The notes below the pieces were generated by a model, which ran no database searches, had not been told where the DNA came from, and worked only from the letters and a program-made list of their open reading frames with translations. From positions 392,457-456,456 of the forward strand of contig BDSI01000053.1 of the NCBI GenBank assembly GCA_003117195.1: a DNA stretch of 64,000 nucleotides, read 5' to 3'. Origin of the DNA: Eudorina sp. 2006-703-Eu-15. Lineage: Eukaryota; Chlorophyta; Chlorophyceae; Chlamydomonadales; Volvocaceae. The translations under genes and the position numbers were made by a program. Position 1 is the first letter of the stretch, and each line of letters opens with the position of its first letter. Shown here one piece after another: positions 46,586 through 58,162 of this stretch.

Positions 46586-47298
46586 CTAGCACCCAAAGGG
46601 CACGGTAGAACTACGGTGAGCCCACATGCGCTCCAACATCTTTGCCAAACGAGCCGGATCCCAGGCCATCGCCTCCCTCATAGTGTTAGGGCGGTGAAAC
46701 CCTGCCTCAGCGCGTATTGCATCATAAGCCGGGCAGTCGAGTAGAACATGCTTCTCATCTTCAATCTGGTCTTCAGAGCGGCAGCAACGGCAGACCCGTT
46801 GTCCTCTAGGGCATGGTGCCTACCCCTCCGCGCCCTGTTAGACTCGAGTGCCCAACAACAAAGCCTGAATTGCATTAGCTTCCGGTGCGCAGAACGGGGG
46901 ATAAAAACTGTAGCGTGCGGTTGCCACATAACGGCCGCCGCACCCATAAACGACAGGCCCATCCAATGCTTGTACTTCGACATATGGATCCCCGGCTGCT
47001 TCCCGTCTGATGGGTAATTGTCTGGCTCGACATCGAGGCGCACATGTTCCCAACCGCTCATAAGTCGTTCCCTCATCGCCGTCACAATCTGAGCCTCGGG
47101 AAGAGGTTTGGACAGCAACCACTCAACTCGCTGTTCAACACCTTCTGCATCGTGAGGCAGCCCGCTCCAAATATCACACTCTAAGTACGACATTAAACGC
47201 AAGAGCGAGGCTCCCCAACCGCCCCGTTCAGGGTCGGTGAGTGCATCGATAACCTCCTGATACAGGACTGCGTGTGCGACCGTGCCCTTCGCTTTTGC
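46586..47298 (-). mobile_element. Minus-strand LINE, C-terminal coding fragment (part split by insertion)
   Basis: On the minus strand, from 47298, the reading is AKAKGTVAHAVLYQEVIDAL, then a region with IPRSAHRKLMQFRLCCWALE. After a frameshift near 46800 it is RVCRCC...EKHVLLDCPAYDAIR, a Cys/His-type C-terminal motif common in LINE polyproteins, with the stop TAG at 46588-46586. The upstream part of the same polyprotein lies at 51090-50593, on the far side of the plus-strand LINE. Confidence 0.83.
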
Positions 47299-50200
47299 AG
47301 GCACCGAAACCTAAGGATACCGGAAGACCAAGCAGCAGACATCGGCTCGATGGAGGTGTCCGCCACGGAGGTAGGAAGTGTCTTGAAATCGCTGCGCCCG
47401 GGAAAATCGCCAGGATGGGACGGTATCCCGGGGGAGCTGTATAAGGGATACCGGGCGAAGTTTGCAGACGTGTTGGCGAATCTGTACACGGCCATTGGAA
47501 CCCTAGGGCGAACGCCGGACGGGTTCCTTGACGGGATCATCACCATTCTGTACAAGAATCGGGGCATCGGTACCTGCCAGGTAGCTATCGGCCGATTACA
47601 CTGCTGTGCACGGACTATCGCATTCTAGCAAAGGTGCTAGCCAACCGCCTGGGCCCAGCCCTAGGCAAGGTGGTCACCCTGGAACAGTCGGCGTTTCTCC
47701 CGGGGAGACTGATAGGCGCAAATGTGCTGTTTCTGCGGTACCTGCCCCACCTGCTGGCACAGCAGGGCCGGTCAGGCTGCATAGCCTTCCTGGACATTGC
47801 GAAAGCGTACGACACCCTAGACCGGCCCTTCCTCATGGGATGCATGGACGCGATGGGGGCCGGGGAAGGGCTGATGAAGTGGACCCGTACCCTCCTGTCG
47901 GAGACAGCGGCGAGAGCAGTGGTGAATGGGTACAAGTCGGAGCTAGTCCCCATGACGGCGGGAGTCAGGCAGGGGTGCCCATTAGCACCACTGCTATATC
48001 TGTTTGCAGCACAGGCGCTGCTTTGCTGGCTGCAGCAATGCGGGGTAGGGATCAAGTTAGGACCGCAGGATAGCGAGCTCACTACGGCGGTGCAATTTGC
48101 GGATGATACGGAAGTGGTGCTGGAGAACACCCAGGCCGTGGCTCCATTCCTGGAATATATGGACACATACGCGAAGGCGTCGGGGCAACAGCTCAATCTC
48201 GACAAGGTGGAGCTTCTGGTTGTAGGGGCTGCGGACGAGTCGGGCACAGTCGCGATGGGCGAGGGTCAGGACGTCGCGGGTTGAGGATTGTTCACCGCGC
48301 CACTGCGCTTAACCTCCCGTTCACGAACCTGGGAAGGGACGCTGAACTGGACTGGAGGGCGCACGGGGACAAGGTGAAAGAGCGCTTTCAGGCGCTATCG
48401 CGGCTATCCCTGTCGATATTCGGGAGGGCATCATCAGCGGCAGCATATGGACTGCAGCGAGTGACGTGGCACATGGAGCACGGCGGATTACCGCCCCAGA
48501 GAGAGAGTATGGCCTGGGAGAAGTTGGCGGCTCGCTTAATCGATAGAGGACTCGGCCCCGACGACACAGAACGGAGGGCAACAGGGGTTCCCAAATCGCT
48601 GTTGGCAGGGCACCCGACGGGAGGAGGGTTTGGGGCCCTACCCCTGCTGGAGCACGCGCGGGCCAGATGGGCCGGGTGGGCGGTCCGCTTCGTCCTGGGA
48701 CCCAAGGGCGGGGCAGACGCCCCGTGGCGGCGAATTCTGCTTGAGTTCCTACGTGGAGCGATACCGGGCTTCGAACCCATTATGGCCTTGACGGCGCCCC
48801 ATGCAGGACCATGGCTGGACTGCCCCGGACTACCGGAGGGAGTGAATCGGATAGCAAGGGCACTGAGTGCCCTCCCGCCCGTGATCGATGTTGAGGCGGA
48901 GCCCCTGACCCCAGGGGGCTGGTGCTGGAATGCACCGCTGTGGGGCAACCCGCTATTACCACACGGGCTGCAACTAGGTGAGCGACCGGGGCTCGAACAT
49001 AGGCATGCCGCCCTTGCCAAATGCCTGTCGCTGAGGACCATTGGGCATGCGGTTCGAGTGATATCCCGGCTCCGGGACACGACGGACGGATGGGAGAGGA
49101 ACTTGGACGCGAACCCCCCGACCGCCCGCACACAGCGCCAGCGTCGCCGGGGATGGGCAATGTTTGTTAGGGAATGCTTGGGGGTAGGAGCAGACGGGTG
49201 GCAGGAGTGGGACCGGTGGAGGGAGTGTGAGGCGGCCCTAGAAGCGCTCCGACAAGACATCCCACCAGGGTGGTGGGAAGCCGCCGAGGGGTCCCTGGGG
49301 CCCACCGAGGCGACCCCCCCAGGGAGAGAGGAAGTCACGGAAATGCTGGTGAGGCGCATGGGGTGGAGGCTGCAAAACGGCCTCAAGGTGGCACTCCACG
49401 AGTACACTGTGCGGTATGGCACGACACTGCAGCTGCAAAGCCTGGGGGAGGCGAGGCGTGCGGCGCACACACGCTTTGTTTGCGAAGCGCTTGGGGTAGA
49501 GGATACTGCGCCAGAAGTGTCGAGGATGGTTTCCAAGGTAATAGAGAACATGCAGCGGATGTGGACGGAGACCAAGTGGGAAAACTCCAATAAGGAGGCG
49601 TATTGGCGACTGGCGGTTGATGGCATCCCAATGCTTGGTAACTCCCACATGAGGGGGGCGGAGGTGGCCCCTTGTGGATGCGGGACGTACCCCGGCGCCG
49701 GGGCGATACGGCCAACACCCAGGCAACACCATTTTTGGGGCTGTGGGGTGGCACAAGCGGTTGTCGCACAGATCGAGGCAAGGCTAGGGGTGAGCCTTCA
49801 AAGGCAGCAGGTGTGGCTCGCAACGCCCCCCGTGGGTGTGCAACAGTGTGTCTGGGACGTTGTCGTCTTGGCGGCAACCAGTGCCATGGAAACGGGCCGG
49901 CGAGCCCTGAGGGCCGACAGGTCCAGGAACGCGGGCGGGATCCCGGGGTCCTTAGGGGACGCTGAAGGGCTAGCCGCCCGGCGGGCAGTGGCAGACTTTT
50001 GGAGCCGGCTCTACGACTTCGCTGAGCTGGGAGTCCCAGTGAAAGGGTGGTCAGCGGTGGGGGCTACACACCCGATCCTGAAAGTGCAGGACGGTCGTCT
50101 TGTGTGCCGAGGCCCGGTTCCGTCAGGCCAGGATTCTTAAGCCCTGTAGGTACTCTGTCGTAATAGACCGCGGGTGGTCAGGGCACTGACGCCCAGTGGA

Positions 50201-50592
50201 GCTATCGCTAGGTGTGGGCAGTTTTTTCGGCCCGGTGGGACCGTACGGGCAGGCCCCTGAATGGTGACTCGCGAGCCCCCGTGGCCTTCCAAGACTACGG
50301 GCCACCGCTGGAGAAGTGACCCCGCCTTGGTGGGGGTGGTGGTTCGCTAATAGGGGCGCCATGGTGGCTAACTCCCCCTGAGCGGGCTTTATCCCTTGCC
50401 ATGGTTGGTTCTCAGGAACGGGGTGGTTCCCTGGTAGTGTGGGCCCGGGGAGTGTTTCGGTGCACTTGGGGAGCCTGTCCGGAGCGCCATGGTGGCGTTA
50501 CTTCATTTAGGCAGTGTATGGTGAGGAAGCCTCGGCTGTCGCCGGGGCTGTCACCGATGACCCGCGGGGTCCGCTGTAACATCCTAATAATA
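47299..50592 (+). mobile_element. 5'-truncated plus-strand LINE inserted into another LINE
   Basis: It begins within the RT N-terminal region (PGKSPGWDGIPGELYKG, frame 1), shifts near 47570 into frame 3 (YRPITLLCTDYRILAKVLAN, FLDIAKAYDTLDR, VRQGCPLAPLL, FADDTEVVL with the catalytic Asp pair), and shifts near 48275 into frame 2, which stays open to 50140. The C-terminal 600 aa end in a Cys/His cluster (CGCGTYPG...RQHHFWGCG). The 3' UTR closes with GATGACCCGCGGGGTCCGCT, GTAACATCC and a TAATAATAA tail. No endonuclease region remains, so the copy is 5'-truncated and frame-broken. Removing it joins the flanking minus-strand LINE in frame. The clade (L1-like or RandI/Dualen) is not settled. Confidence 0.9.
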
Positions 50593-51090
50593 AAGGCGGT
50601 TCCAAAAGCAAACCACTTGCTTCACCAAATAGTAATGCAGGGGAAGCTCGGCCAATTCTGCGAAAAGAAGGCGGTGGGCTGGGCGAGCAGCCCCCACAAT
50701 TTGTCGCATGAACGCAATCTGCAGCTGGACTGCATCGTCGTGTAGGCACGCTTCAAAAAGTCCTTCTGCCAGGTTGTTCGCATCGTGTCGTCTCCCCTCC
50801 CTGTTCAAAACCTCTGTCAACGCAAAAGGGCCCCAAGCCTGACAACCATACAGCAAAATCGCTCGAACTTGAGTGGCAAAACACCTCATTCGCACGTCAG
50901 GGGCGAAAAGCTTCAGCTTATCCAATTTAGAACATAGCGGCCCGGCCCGTATCGTTCAACTGCTGTCGACAGGCACTGAAAGGCCGCGAGGGCCCATACA
51001 CCAGGCCGAGATAACGCGCGCTGTCCTTGGCTGGTACTACTTGCCCGGAAAGCCGTAGCTGCTCGCAGGCTGAACTAACCTCTGTACGCC
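50593..51090 (-). mobile_element. Minus-strand LINE, upstream fragment (RT thumb and beyond)
   Basis: Read from 51090 downwards: LRLSGQVVPAKDSARYLGLV, YGPSRPFSACRQQL, a small frameshift near 50945, then KLKLFAPDVRMRC, LLYGCQAWGPFAL, LQIAFMRQIVGAARPAHRLL and HYYLVKQVVCFWNRL. This is the usual order after the LINE RT palm. The reading stops where the plus-strand LINE begins and resumes at 47298. RT palm motifs are missing upstream, so the original copy was itself incomplete. Confidence 0.82.
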
Positions 51091-51202
51091 GGGACTCATC
51101 GCATATTGTGGATTACCATGCCAGGCAGCAGTGACTGTCAGCAAATTCGCAATACCGACGTTCATAGGTTCGACGGTTCTGAATGTATATTGTGGGGTCT
51201 TA

Positions 51203-51364
51203 GGCGGCATTCATATGTGAAGCTGAAAAACCACAGTATGGAATCAACGGTAATTGAAACTCAAAGATTTGTAATTTCGTCCTCTATGTGAACAGTGGCC
51301 GGAGGCATTTTTGTCTTTTTCATTTCAGGCACGCGCGATTCCTGCTTCATATGTGAATGCCGCC
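51203..51364. mobile_element. 162-bp MITE-like element with TIRs and TTA target duplication
   Basis: It starts GGCGGCATTCATATGTGAAG and ends with the near inverse (CTTCATATGTGAATGCCGCC). TTA flanks it on both sides (51200-51202 and 51365-51367). No coding capacity. The termini resemble those of the next two elements. Confidence 0.75.
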
Positions 51365-51491
51365 TTAGGCGGGATTCACATATGAAACCGAAAGTCCGCG
51401 GGCCTGAAACGTAAAAGCCGAAAATGATTTCGGTCTCTGTTCACATAGAGGCCAAAATTACAAATAATTTCAGTTTCAGTTGTCAACCGTC

Positions 51492-51533
51492 TTGGTGTAA
51501 TTTCAAGCTCATGCGTGCTTGAAATTACACCAA
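51492..51533. repeat. Perfect subterminal hairpin, present in elements 2 and 3
   Basis: Arms TTGGTGTAATTTCAAGC and its exact inverse are separated by an 8-base loop. The identical structure is at 53587-53628 in the third element. Confidence 0.92.
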
Positions 51534-51818
51534 AACCAAGACTTTTGATGCTGAAATATGATACTGAAACAACAAATGATCTGACGACTCGTATCAAGCC
51601 CGTCGCCGCTTTTGCAAAGTAGTAGTTTGGACGTATGCGAAAGTAGCCAAATTGATTACGGTAACTCTCATTGATTACCTATACTGATTGAACTTGTTGC
51701 GAGAGTAAAAGAACTTTCTTTATTGACGCTCGGATTATGGAGGAAGGATACAGTGAAGAAGACTACGGTCCTGATCCTCAGTTTCACGGAACTGACCAAG
51801 GATGAATCGTTCTTTTAG

Positions 51819-52616
51819 GATAACAAGAAGAAACGGATTAGCGATGTGCCACTGCCACAGCACCTTTCGGCACAACCTCAGACTGTCCTACCCACTCTGA
51901 GTAAGTAAAGTTCTTTTGCGTTCAACAGTATCTTCGGTTTGATAACTCATGTTACCCTACTAATTTTCAGGGAGGAAGGTAAAGAAGACCTCTCGCCGGA
52001 CGTCAGCGAAACCTGTCTTCCGGGCGCCATCGCCTGCACCCTGTTTCGGGTACCCTACGGACGATGAGCCCTCGGACAAGGAGCCATCTCCATCCGATGC
52101 CAAGGTGGTACCTGTCCCCAAGGGTATGCCCTTCTTCAGTAAGACCGCCGCGTAAGTATGTATCGTTTTTGCTGTCATGTGCGTGCTGTACAGGTCGTTG
52201 ACACATGCCTTACCCATTTTGTATGCAGGCGTGCGCTGAAGATGCACTTGTACAACAACGATGTGTCATTTGACAAAGAGGATGAGGACACTTCGGTGCG
52301 CAAGCTTGTCAAAATCATCAGCTGCAAGGGCGACCGGACGGAGGGCAACTTGGGCAACAGCTACGCCGCAGACAAGTTCATCGATCAAGTGGAGTGCTGC
52401 TCGGCGCACTACTGCCTCAGCCCCCTGACTGTGGTGAAGGACCCGGGCTCTGGTGTCGTAACCCTTAAGTGCGCCAGGGCGTTGTGCCGCGAGTTCAACG
52501 ACGAGACGGTTAGCTGTTCGGTGGAGGAGTGGGCCGCTGCAGTATTGCACGCCGTGCGTGACTTGAAGGAGTATTTAGCTGCTGCTGTTGGTGCGCGCGC
52601 GTCTGAGTCTTGGTAA
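51819..52616 (+). CDS. Spliced gene of unknown function inside the TIR element
   Basis: Three consecutive exons are supported by good splice sites and matching phase: 51819-51900 (donor GTAAGTAAAG), 51971-52151 (acceptor TTTTCAG, donor GTAAGTATG) and 52229-52616 (acceptor TTTGTATGCAG, stop TAA). A short 5' exon with an ATG at 51737 (MEEGYSEEDYGPDPQF) is likely, but its donor is unclear. The product has a basic N-terminal part (NKKKRISD; RRKVKKTSRRTSAK), an acidic Ser/Pro linker (TDDEPSDKEPSPSD), and a C-terminal domain of about 125 residues with several Cys and a helical end (EEWAAAVLHAVRDLKEYL). I do not recognise the family; it is not an evident DDE transposase or Myb protein. The basic start suggests nucleic-acid binding, which is inference. 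The third element lacks most of this gene. Confidence 0.6.
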
Positions 52617-53133
52617 CATGCTTAGCATGTTACCTGATTGGTCCATGTGAAATCATGTTAAGGAATATCTAAATTTATCGTGACTCTGTCAGTATTGTTA
52701 CTTGTCACGGTATGCCCCGTCCTGAGCAAGCATTGCGTGTCGCCGGATCGCATCCGTCGTGTTCTCCAAGACCATGATGGATAAATATTGTAATTTAGAG
52801 CAAATAAAAATTTAGGAACTTTCAGGTTGGCAAATGCTGTAAGCGTAAGGAAAGGGTCTGCCCTTCATTCGTTTTGTCTCCACACATGTTCCCTTCATTC
52901 GGCAAGCATGCCACAGCTTGATTAAATCAAACTTCACAAAGCTAACTGATTGGGTCCTTCAGATATGTACAATTACCTATGCAGACCCATTGACCCAGGC
53001 GTTGCAAATAGTTTGTGTCCACAAACTACATATGTGAATGCGTTTTGAGTTTTTGGCTCAGTACGACACCTTTCCGATTCATGCCTCATTTTCGGCACAT
53101 TTTATTTCGGTTTCATATGTGAATCCCGCCTTA

Positions 53134-54462
53134 GGCGGGATTCACATATGAAACCGAAAGTCCGCGGGCCTGAAACGTAAAAGCCGAAAATGATTTCGGC
53201 CTCTGTTCACATAGAGGCCAAAATTACAAATAATTTCAGTTTTCTGCAAAGACTCCATTACACCGCTAGAGCCCCACCGGGGCGATAATAAACAATGCAG
53301 GGCCGGAGAAGGGCGAGGACGCACCGAGCAGGGCCGGAGAAGGGCGAGGACGCACCGACGATGGACAATAACAAACGGCCAACACACAGCCGCAACAAAA
53401 AGTCCAACGCCAGCACAGCCCGTAGCGCTACGATGATCTCCGAAAAGTACCAAACACTGACGCTTCTGCGTCCCAACAGGAGCCACCCGGCTCCAGAACC
53501 ACAGACGCTCGTCTGTCGTATATTGCAGAAAACCTTGGTTTTCCTCACAAGCTCGGAAAACCTATACGTTTCAGTTGTCAACCGTCTTGGTGTAATTTCA
53601 AGCTCATGCGTGCTTGAAATTACACCAAAACCAAGACTTTTGATGCTGAAATATGATACTGAAACAACAAATGATCTGACGACTCGTATCAAGCCCGTCG
53701 CCGCTTTTGCAAAGTAGTAGTTTGGACGTATGCGAAAGTAGCCAAATTGATTACGGTAACTCTCATTGATTACCTATACTGATTGAACTTGTTGCGAGAG
53801 TAAAAGAACTTTCTTTATTGACGCTCGGATTATGGAGGAAGGATACAGTGAAGAAGACTACGGTCCTGATCCTCAGTTTCACAGCGCTTGTGACTTGAAG
53901 GAGTAATTAGCTGCTGCTGTTGGTGCGCGCGCGTCTGAGTCTTGGTAACATGCTTAGCATGTTACCTGATTGGTCCATGTGAAATCATGTTAAGGAATAT
54001 CTAAATTTATCGTGACTCTGTCAGTATTGTTACTTGTCACGGTATGCCCCGTCCTGAGCAAGCATTGCGTGTCGCCGGATCGCATCCGTCGTGTTCTCCA
54101 AGACCATGATGGATAAATATTGTAATTTAGATCAAATAAAAATTTAGGAACTTTCAGGTTGGCAAATGCTGTAAGCGTAAGGAAAGGGTCTGCCCTTCAT
54201 TCGTTTTGTCTCCACACATGTTCCCTTCATTCGGCAAGCATGCCACAGCTTGATTAAATCAAACTTCACAAAGCTAACTGATGGGGTCCTTCAGATATGT
54301 ACAATTACCTATGCAGACCCATTGACCCAGGCGTTGCAAATAGTTTGTGTCCACAAAATACATATGTGAATGCGTTTTGAGTTTTTGGCTCAGTACGACA
54401 CCTTTCCGATTCATGCCTCATTTTCGGCACATTTTATTTCGGTTTCATATGTGAATCCCGCC
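53134..54462. mobile_element. 1.33-kb deletion derivative of the preceding TIR transposon
   Basis: It has the same left and right termini as the 51368-53130 element, again between TTA triplets (53131-53133 and 54463-54465). Compared with its neighbour it lacks the segment matching about 51787-52554 (most of the cargo gene). It also has about 330 extra bases at 53240-53571, which include a 31-base direct repeat (53297-53327 and 53328-53358). Other parts are nearly identical, so the two copies diverged recently. Confidence 0.87.
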
Positions 54463-54465
54463 TTA

Positions 54466-55874
54466 ACCACACTACCACAGTATGGAATAATTTTTCAATT
54501 ACCTGATCTTTTGTCATTCCCCCGCTCGCCAGAGTTGCCGACAATCCGCAACTCTATATCCGCGTCGCGATTTATTTCTGTTAGGATGCCTATCATGCAG
54601 ATGTTTTATTTTCTGCCATGTCAAAAGGTAGGTTATGTCGAGGTTTTTTCAATGCAATATGCAACGGCCCTTGATTTTGGTTTGCAGCATTTTCCCCCGG
54701 GTTGGCCATGTTACGATTGCTATGCGCAATCCTCGGTGCTGATGACTCGATTTTATATGGGCTTTGACGATGTCCATCCTCGACATAACACAATTCGGCG
54801 CATTTCAGCGCAAAACACCAGCGTAGCTGCCATATCAATGTGCAGTACACCTGAGTACGCCTCCGGCGTTGGCAGCCAAGGCACCGGCCTCATCCTATGC
54901 GGCGATGATGGTCATGCATGCTTGAAACCTTTTCCCAACAACTTACACCAGGAAATGGACTTTGGGCCGCACCCTGACAGAAAGCTTCAGCGGGCTGATA
55001 CACAACCAGAATCATTATGCTACGGTCATGTCCGCTCCGTCCATGTCGCCCTACTAAACTTTGTCAAACAAATTTCACACAGCTTGCGAGGATTGCTCGC
55101 CGATACCTAATGCCGTATCCAGCCCATCCAGCGAAGCTGCAGTTCGTTCTCCGAGAGGCGGAGACCTGTACGGCACCTGCTCTCCCGCTTCGTCTCTCAC
55201 CACGGCACTAACCAGACAAGACCTTTCGGCGTCCGACAGCTAAGAGTACGAGTGTTTCCACAAAACGCAATGGGTCGCGGACACCGCCCTCAATGCATGT
55301 ATTCACTACACGTCCTCGTTATCGCTATAAAATCGATCGGCCCCGGCCTCAACCACAACAACATCCGCGCAATGTTCACACGATTACACGCAAGTCAAAA
55401 CACGGGCACTTGTCATGGCAATCCGCGGCCGCAGGCCCCTCAGGGCGCCACCTGCAGGCGGGATCGTATGTCATGACTAGAGTGCAGCAGACCGGCAGCG
55501 AGCCAGAGGACCACACGTCATCAGCAGCACGTCAATCCAACACACCCGGGGATGCTTGTGACGTCAGGGAGAGCGGGACCGGACCACACCCCACGACGGA
55601 CCCGCGACCTCTCCACCCCTACCACCACATCTCGGCGAGGCGCGTCTGCACGCTCCTACGCCCCCCAGGGCAACCATTCGACGACTTCGTCGGAGGACTT
55701 CGTCGCAGAAACTCTTGACCGTCCGGTGGACAAGCACACCGGTGTCACGCGCCGTCTCGCGGGCTCAGGCTGGGGTCACCGTAGCTAGCTTGCTAGCTGG
55801 CTGCCCATCGAGCAGACCACACGACGGCGCCCAGCGTTGCTGCCCGTCCTGCTGTCGGCTTCGTCTGCCGACGC
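54466..55874. other. Region between TIR element array and pherophorin B 3' end
   Basis: 54466-54900 is AT-rich, the remainder GC-rich. A plus-strand open frame at 54460-55110 and its antisense have no recognisable domain. The bases CCACAGTATGGAAT at about 54475 also occur inside the first TIR element (51231-51244). A minus-strand TGTAA for pherophorin B is at 55388-55384. Confidence 0.45.
55384..55388 (-). terminator. Candidate TGTAA polyadenylation signal for pherophorin B
   Basis: It lies about 490 bases beyond the pherophorin B stop on the coding strand, a common 3' UTR length for volvocine genes. Confidence 0.4.
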
Positions 55875-58131
55875 TTAGAAGGGGAGCGTGGCGGCGTAGA
55901 GCGGGCAGCAAGCCTTGTCGGGGGAGAAGAAGTTGATCCTACGTGCGGGAAACGGGTTTCGCCAACAGGGCCGGAGGGTGAGGACGGGCACACAGAAATA
56001 CAGAGGGGTGCGCAGCTGCGCGTAGAGGGCTCACGTAAGCACATGGCACAACAACGCTCTTGCGCCGCCGGATGCGTCGCCAGGTTCCTTCGTGTCCTGC
56101 GGTCGGTGACTCCGTCATGCCCACCATCACGCACAGAAAACAACCTCACACCTCCACACGCACCGAGGAGCCGCTCCACACCCAACAACGACGCCCTTGC
56201 CGTACACCTCACACAGCCCGTACACAACCCGCTCTCCCTTTCCTCGCGCATTCCATAATATTTCGTCCCATTACGGAAAGCTATACGGAACATGAATGGA
56301 GGGCTGGGTGGACTTCCAGAAGCGACCCTTCCCACTCTGCCTCCGCCCCGTGTGTCTGCCTGCTTCCTCCCTCCTTCCTTCCGACACGCATCCCATCCTA
56401 TCCCGTCCCATCCCACATCCACGCCCGCCGTGCGGGAAGTCGCAGCCGCAGCGTCTCCCCCCTCCCCACGCTCACCAGCAGGTGTTGCCACCGTAGTTGC
56501 AGAAAGTGTTGATATCCGTCGCGTCGGAGAGCTCCAGGCAGATCTGGGCGCCCTGGGCCTGGGCAGTGGACCAGTTGAGGGGCGAGGCCTTGAGGGTCTG
56601 CTCGCCGGTCTTGCCCCAGGAGGGCGCCTGCCAGCGCATGTTCGGCCAGTCGCTGGCCTGGATGCCGATGGAGATAATCTTGCGGCGCTGGGTGCCGATG
56701 TCGTTACCCCAGATCTCCGCCTTGAGCAGCGAGGAGCTGCCGCAGCTGCTCTGCGGTCCAACAGGGGTTCATCCACAGCCGGAAAGGGGGGAACGCACCC
56801 GTGTCAGCGCAAGCAGTGTGTTTAGAGAAGAGACCCGGGCGGTGTATGTGTGTGTGTGTGTGTGTTTAGGAAAGGAACCGTGTGTGGGGTTAGCGAGGAG
56901 TCTGCGGCTTTGGCCTGACATGGTTAACAGTAACAGGGGTTAAGTGCACGAACCGGCGATCGGTCAGGTCAGCAAGGAGGCGGTCGCGGGTCGGGTCGCA
57001 GGTCGGGTTCGGGGATGGGGACGCGACCGCCGCACACCGCAGGGACGCGGACACGTGCGGGCCGGGCTCGCGCGCGAGGCGCGCCGCGCGCCGAGACCGC
57101 CGGGGCAGGCTAGGGCTGTCATTCGGAGCACGAGGACGGCCGCGCCAACTTCCGCCGAAGGTGACGCAGGCTTGCGGGTCCTCAGGACCCGGCCCGAATG
57201 CTTGCATGCATGGTGGAAGGAACTCCGCGGTAGAATGACAACAGCACGCGCTCAGTCGCCTCCGCCAGGATGGCGACGGCACGCGTTATTTCGCAAATAT
57301 CCCACGACGGTTGGCCCGGCTCGGCAGCCCGGGGAGGTAGTGAACGCCACGAGTCATGGCAGCTGGTACTTGCGCGGCAAGGACATTCCACCTCACGTGA
57401 CCGAGACACTCAGCAGCCGCCTCCATGGCTCTTCTGTCAAACAAACATGCCCACGCTCCATCCGATGGCCCTCGCTCGCTTCCGAATGAACTAGGACCGT
57501 CCCGCGCGATCCATCCAAGTCGGCAGATTGGTGTCCGTTGGTCAGAGGTCCGATCAGCGGAGGTCCAATAAAGAGTGGAGCCTCCTTCACATTGCCGTCG
57601 GTCGTGCCGTGGTCGCATGCTGCCGACAGCTTATTCTTACTACCGTGGCCCGGGGTCGATTCCCACGACTTACGGTAGGGTCAATCGGGTCCACGGTGAC
57701 CAGGTTGAAGCAGTACAGGGTGGCGTTGGTCTTGTTGCTCGGCCGGCCAGGCTGCTTGGTCAGGTACGGCAGAGCTGCGAACGCCGTCACCTTGGGCCGG
57801 GTGTCGCACCTGCGGGCAAGCAAAAGAGCAAAAGAGCAACGGCGATGGATAGTATTCTTGATAATAAAAATGCTCACCACTGAGGCGATCCCAGGCGCAG
57901 ACCAAGCCCCGCTGGCGCGGAAAGGAGGGCAGCACCGGGCGCACATCAAGGCAAGCGAGCGGGAGGGGCTGCGGGGCAACAGGCGCGTCCATTCTCCGCC
58001 CCTGTCCGCCACCAAGAGGGTGGTGCGCCAGCGCACATCCACGACGCGCGGCGGTCGGCGCCGACGACAGCGCGACAGGCGGCGGCGGCGATGGACACAC
58101 CATGCGGCCCGCGCTTCAGCCACGAACACGC

Positions 58132-58162
<31 letters not shown>

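Larger units (their letters stand above)
51368..53130. mobile_element. 1.76-kb TIR DNA transposon with spliced cargo gene, no visible transposase
   Basis: The left end GGCGGGATTCACATATGAAA, plus CCGAAA, is matched by its exact inverse at the right end, giving 26-base perfect TIRs. TTA flanks both sides (51365-51367, 53131-53133). A 3-bp TTA duplication suits the PIF/Harbinger superfamily, which targets TWA. A 17-base-arm hairpin lies at 51492-51533. Inside is a spliced gene (51819-52616) of unknown function. No DDE transposase is visible, so the element is probably non-autonomous. Confidence 0.85.

Noticed and set aside
51200..54465. piggyBac (TTAA target) identity for the TIR elements
   Set aside because: The borders are TTA followed by G at two of the four junctions, so the shared target is three bases, not TTAA.
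54370..55110. 246-residue ORF at the right edge of the TIR array
   Set aside because: Its first 30 codons are the transposon's right terminus, and the rest has no recognisable domain on either strand.
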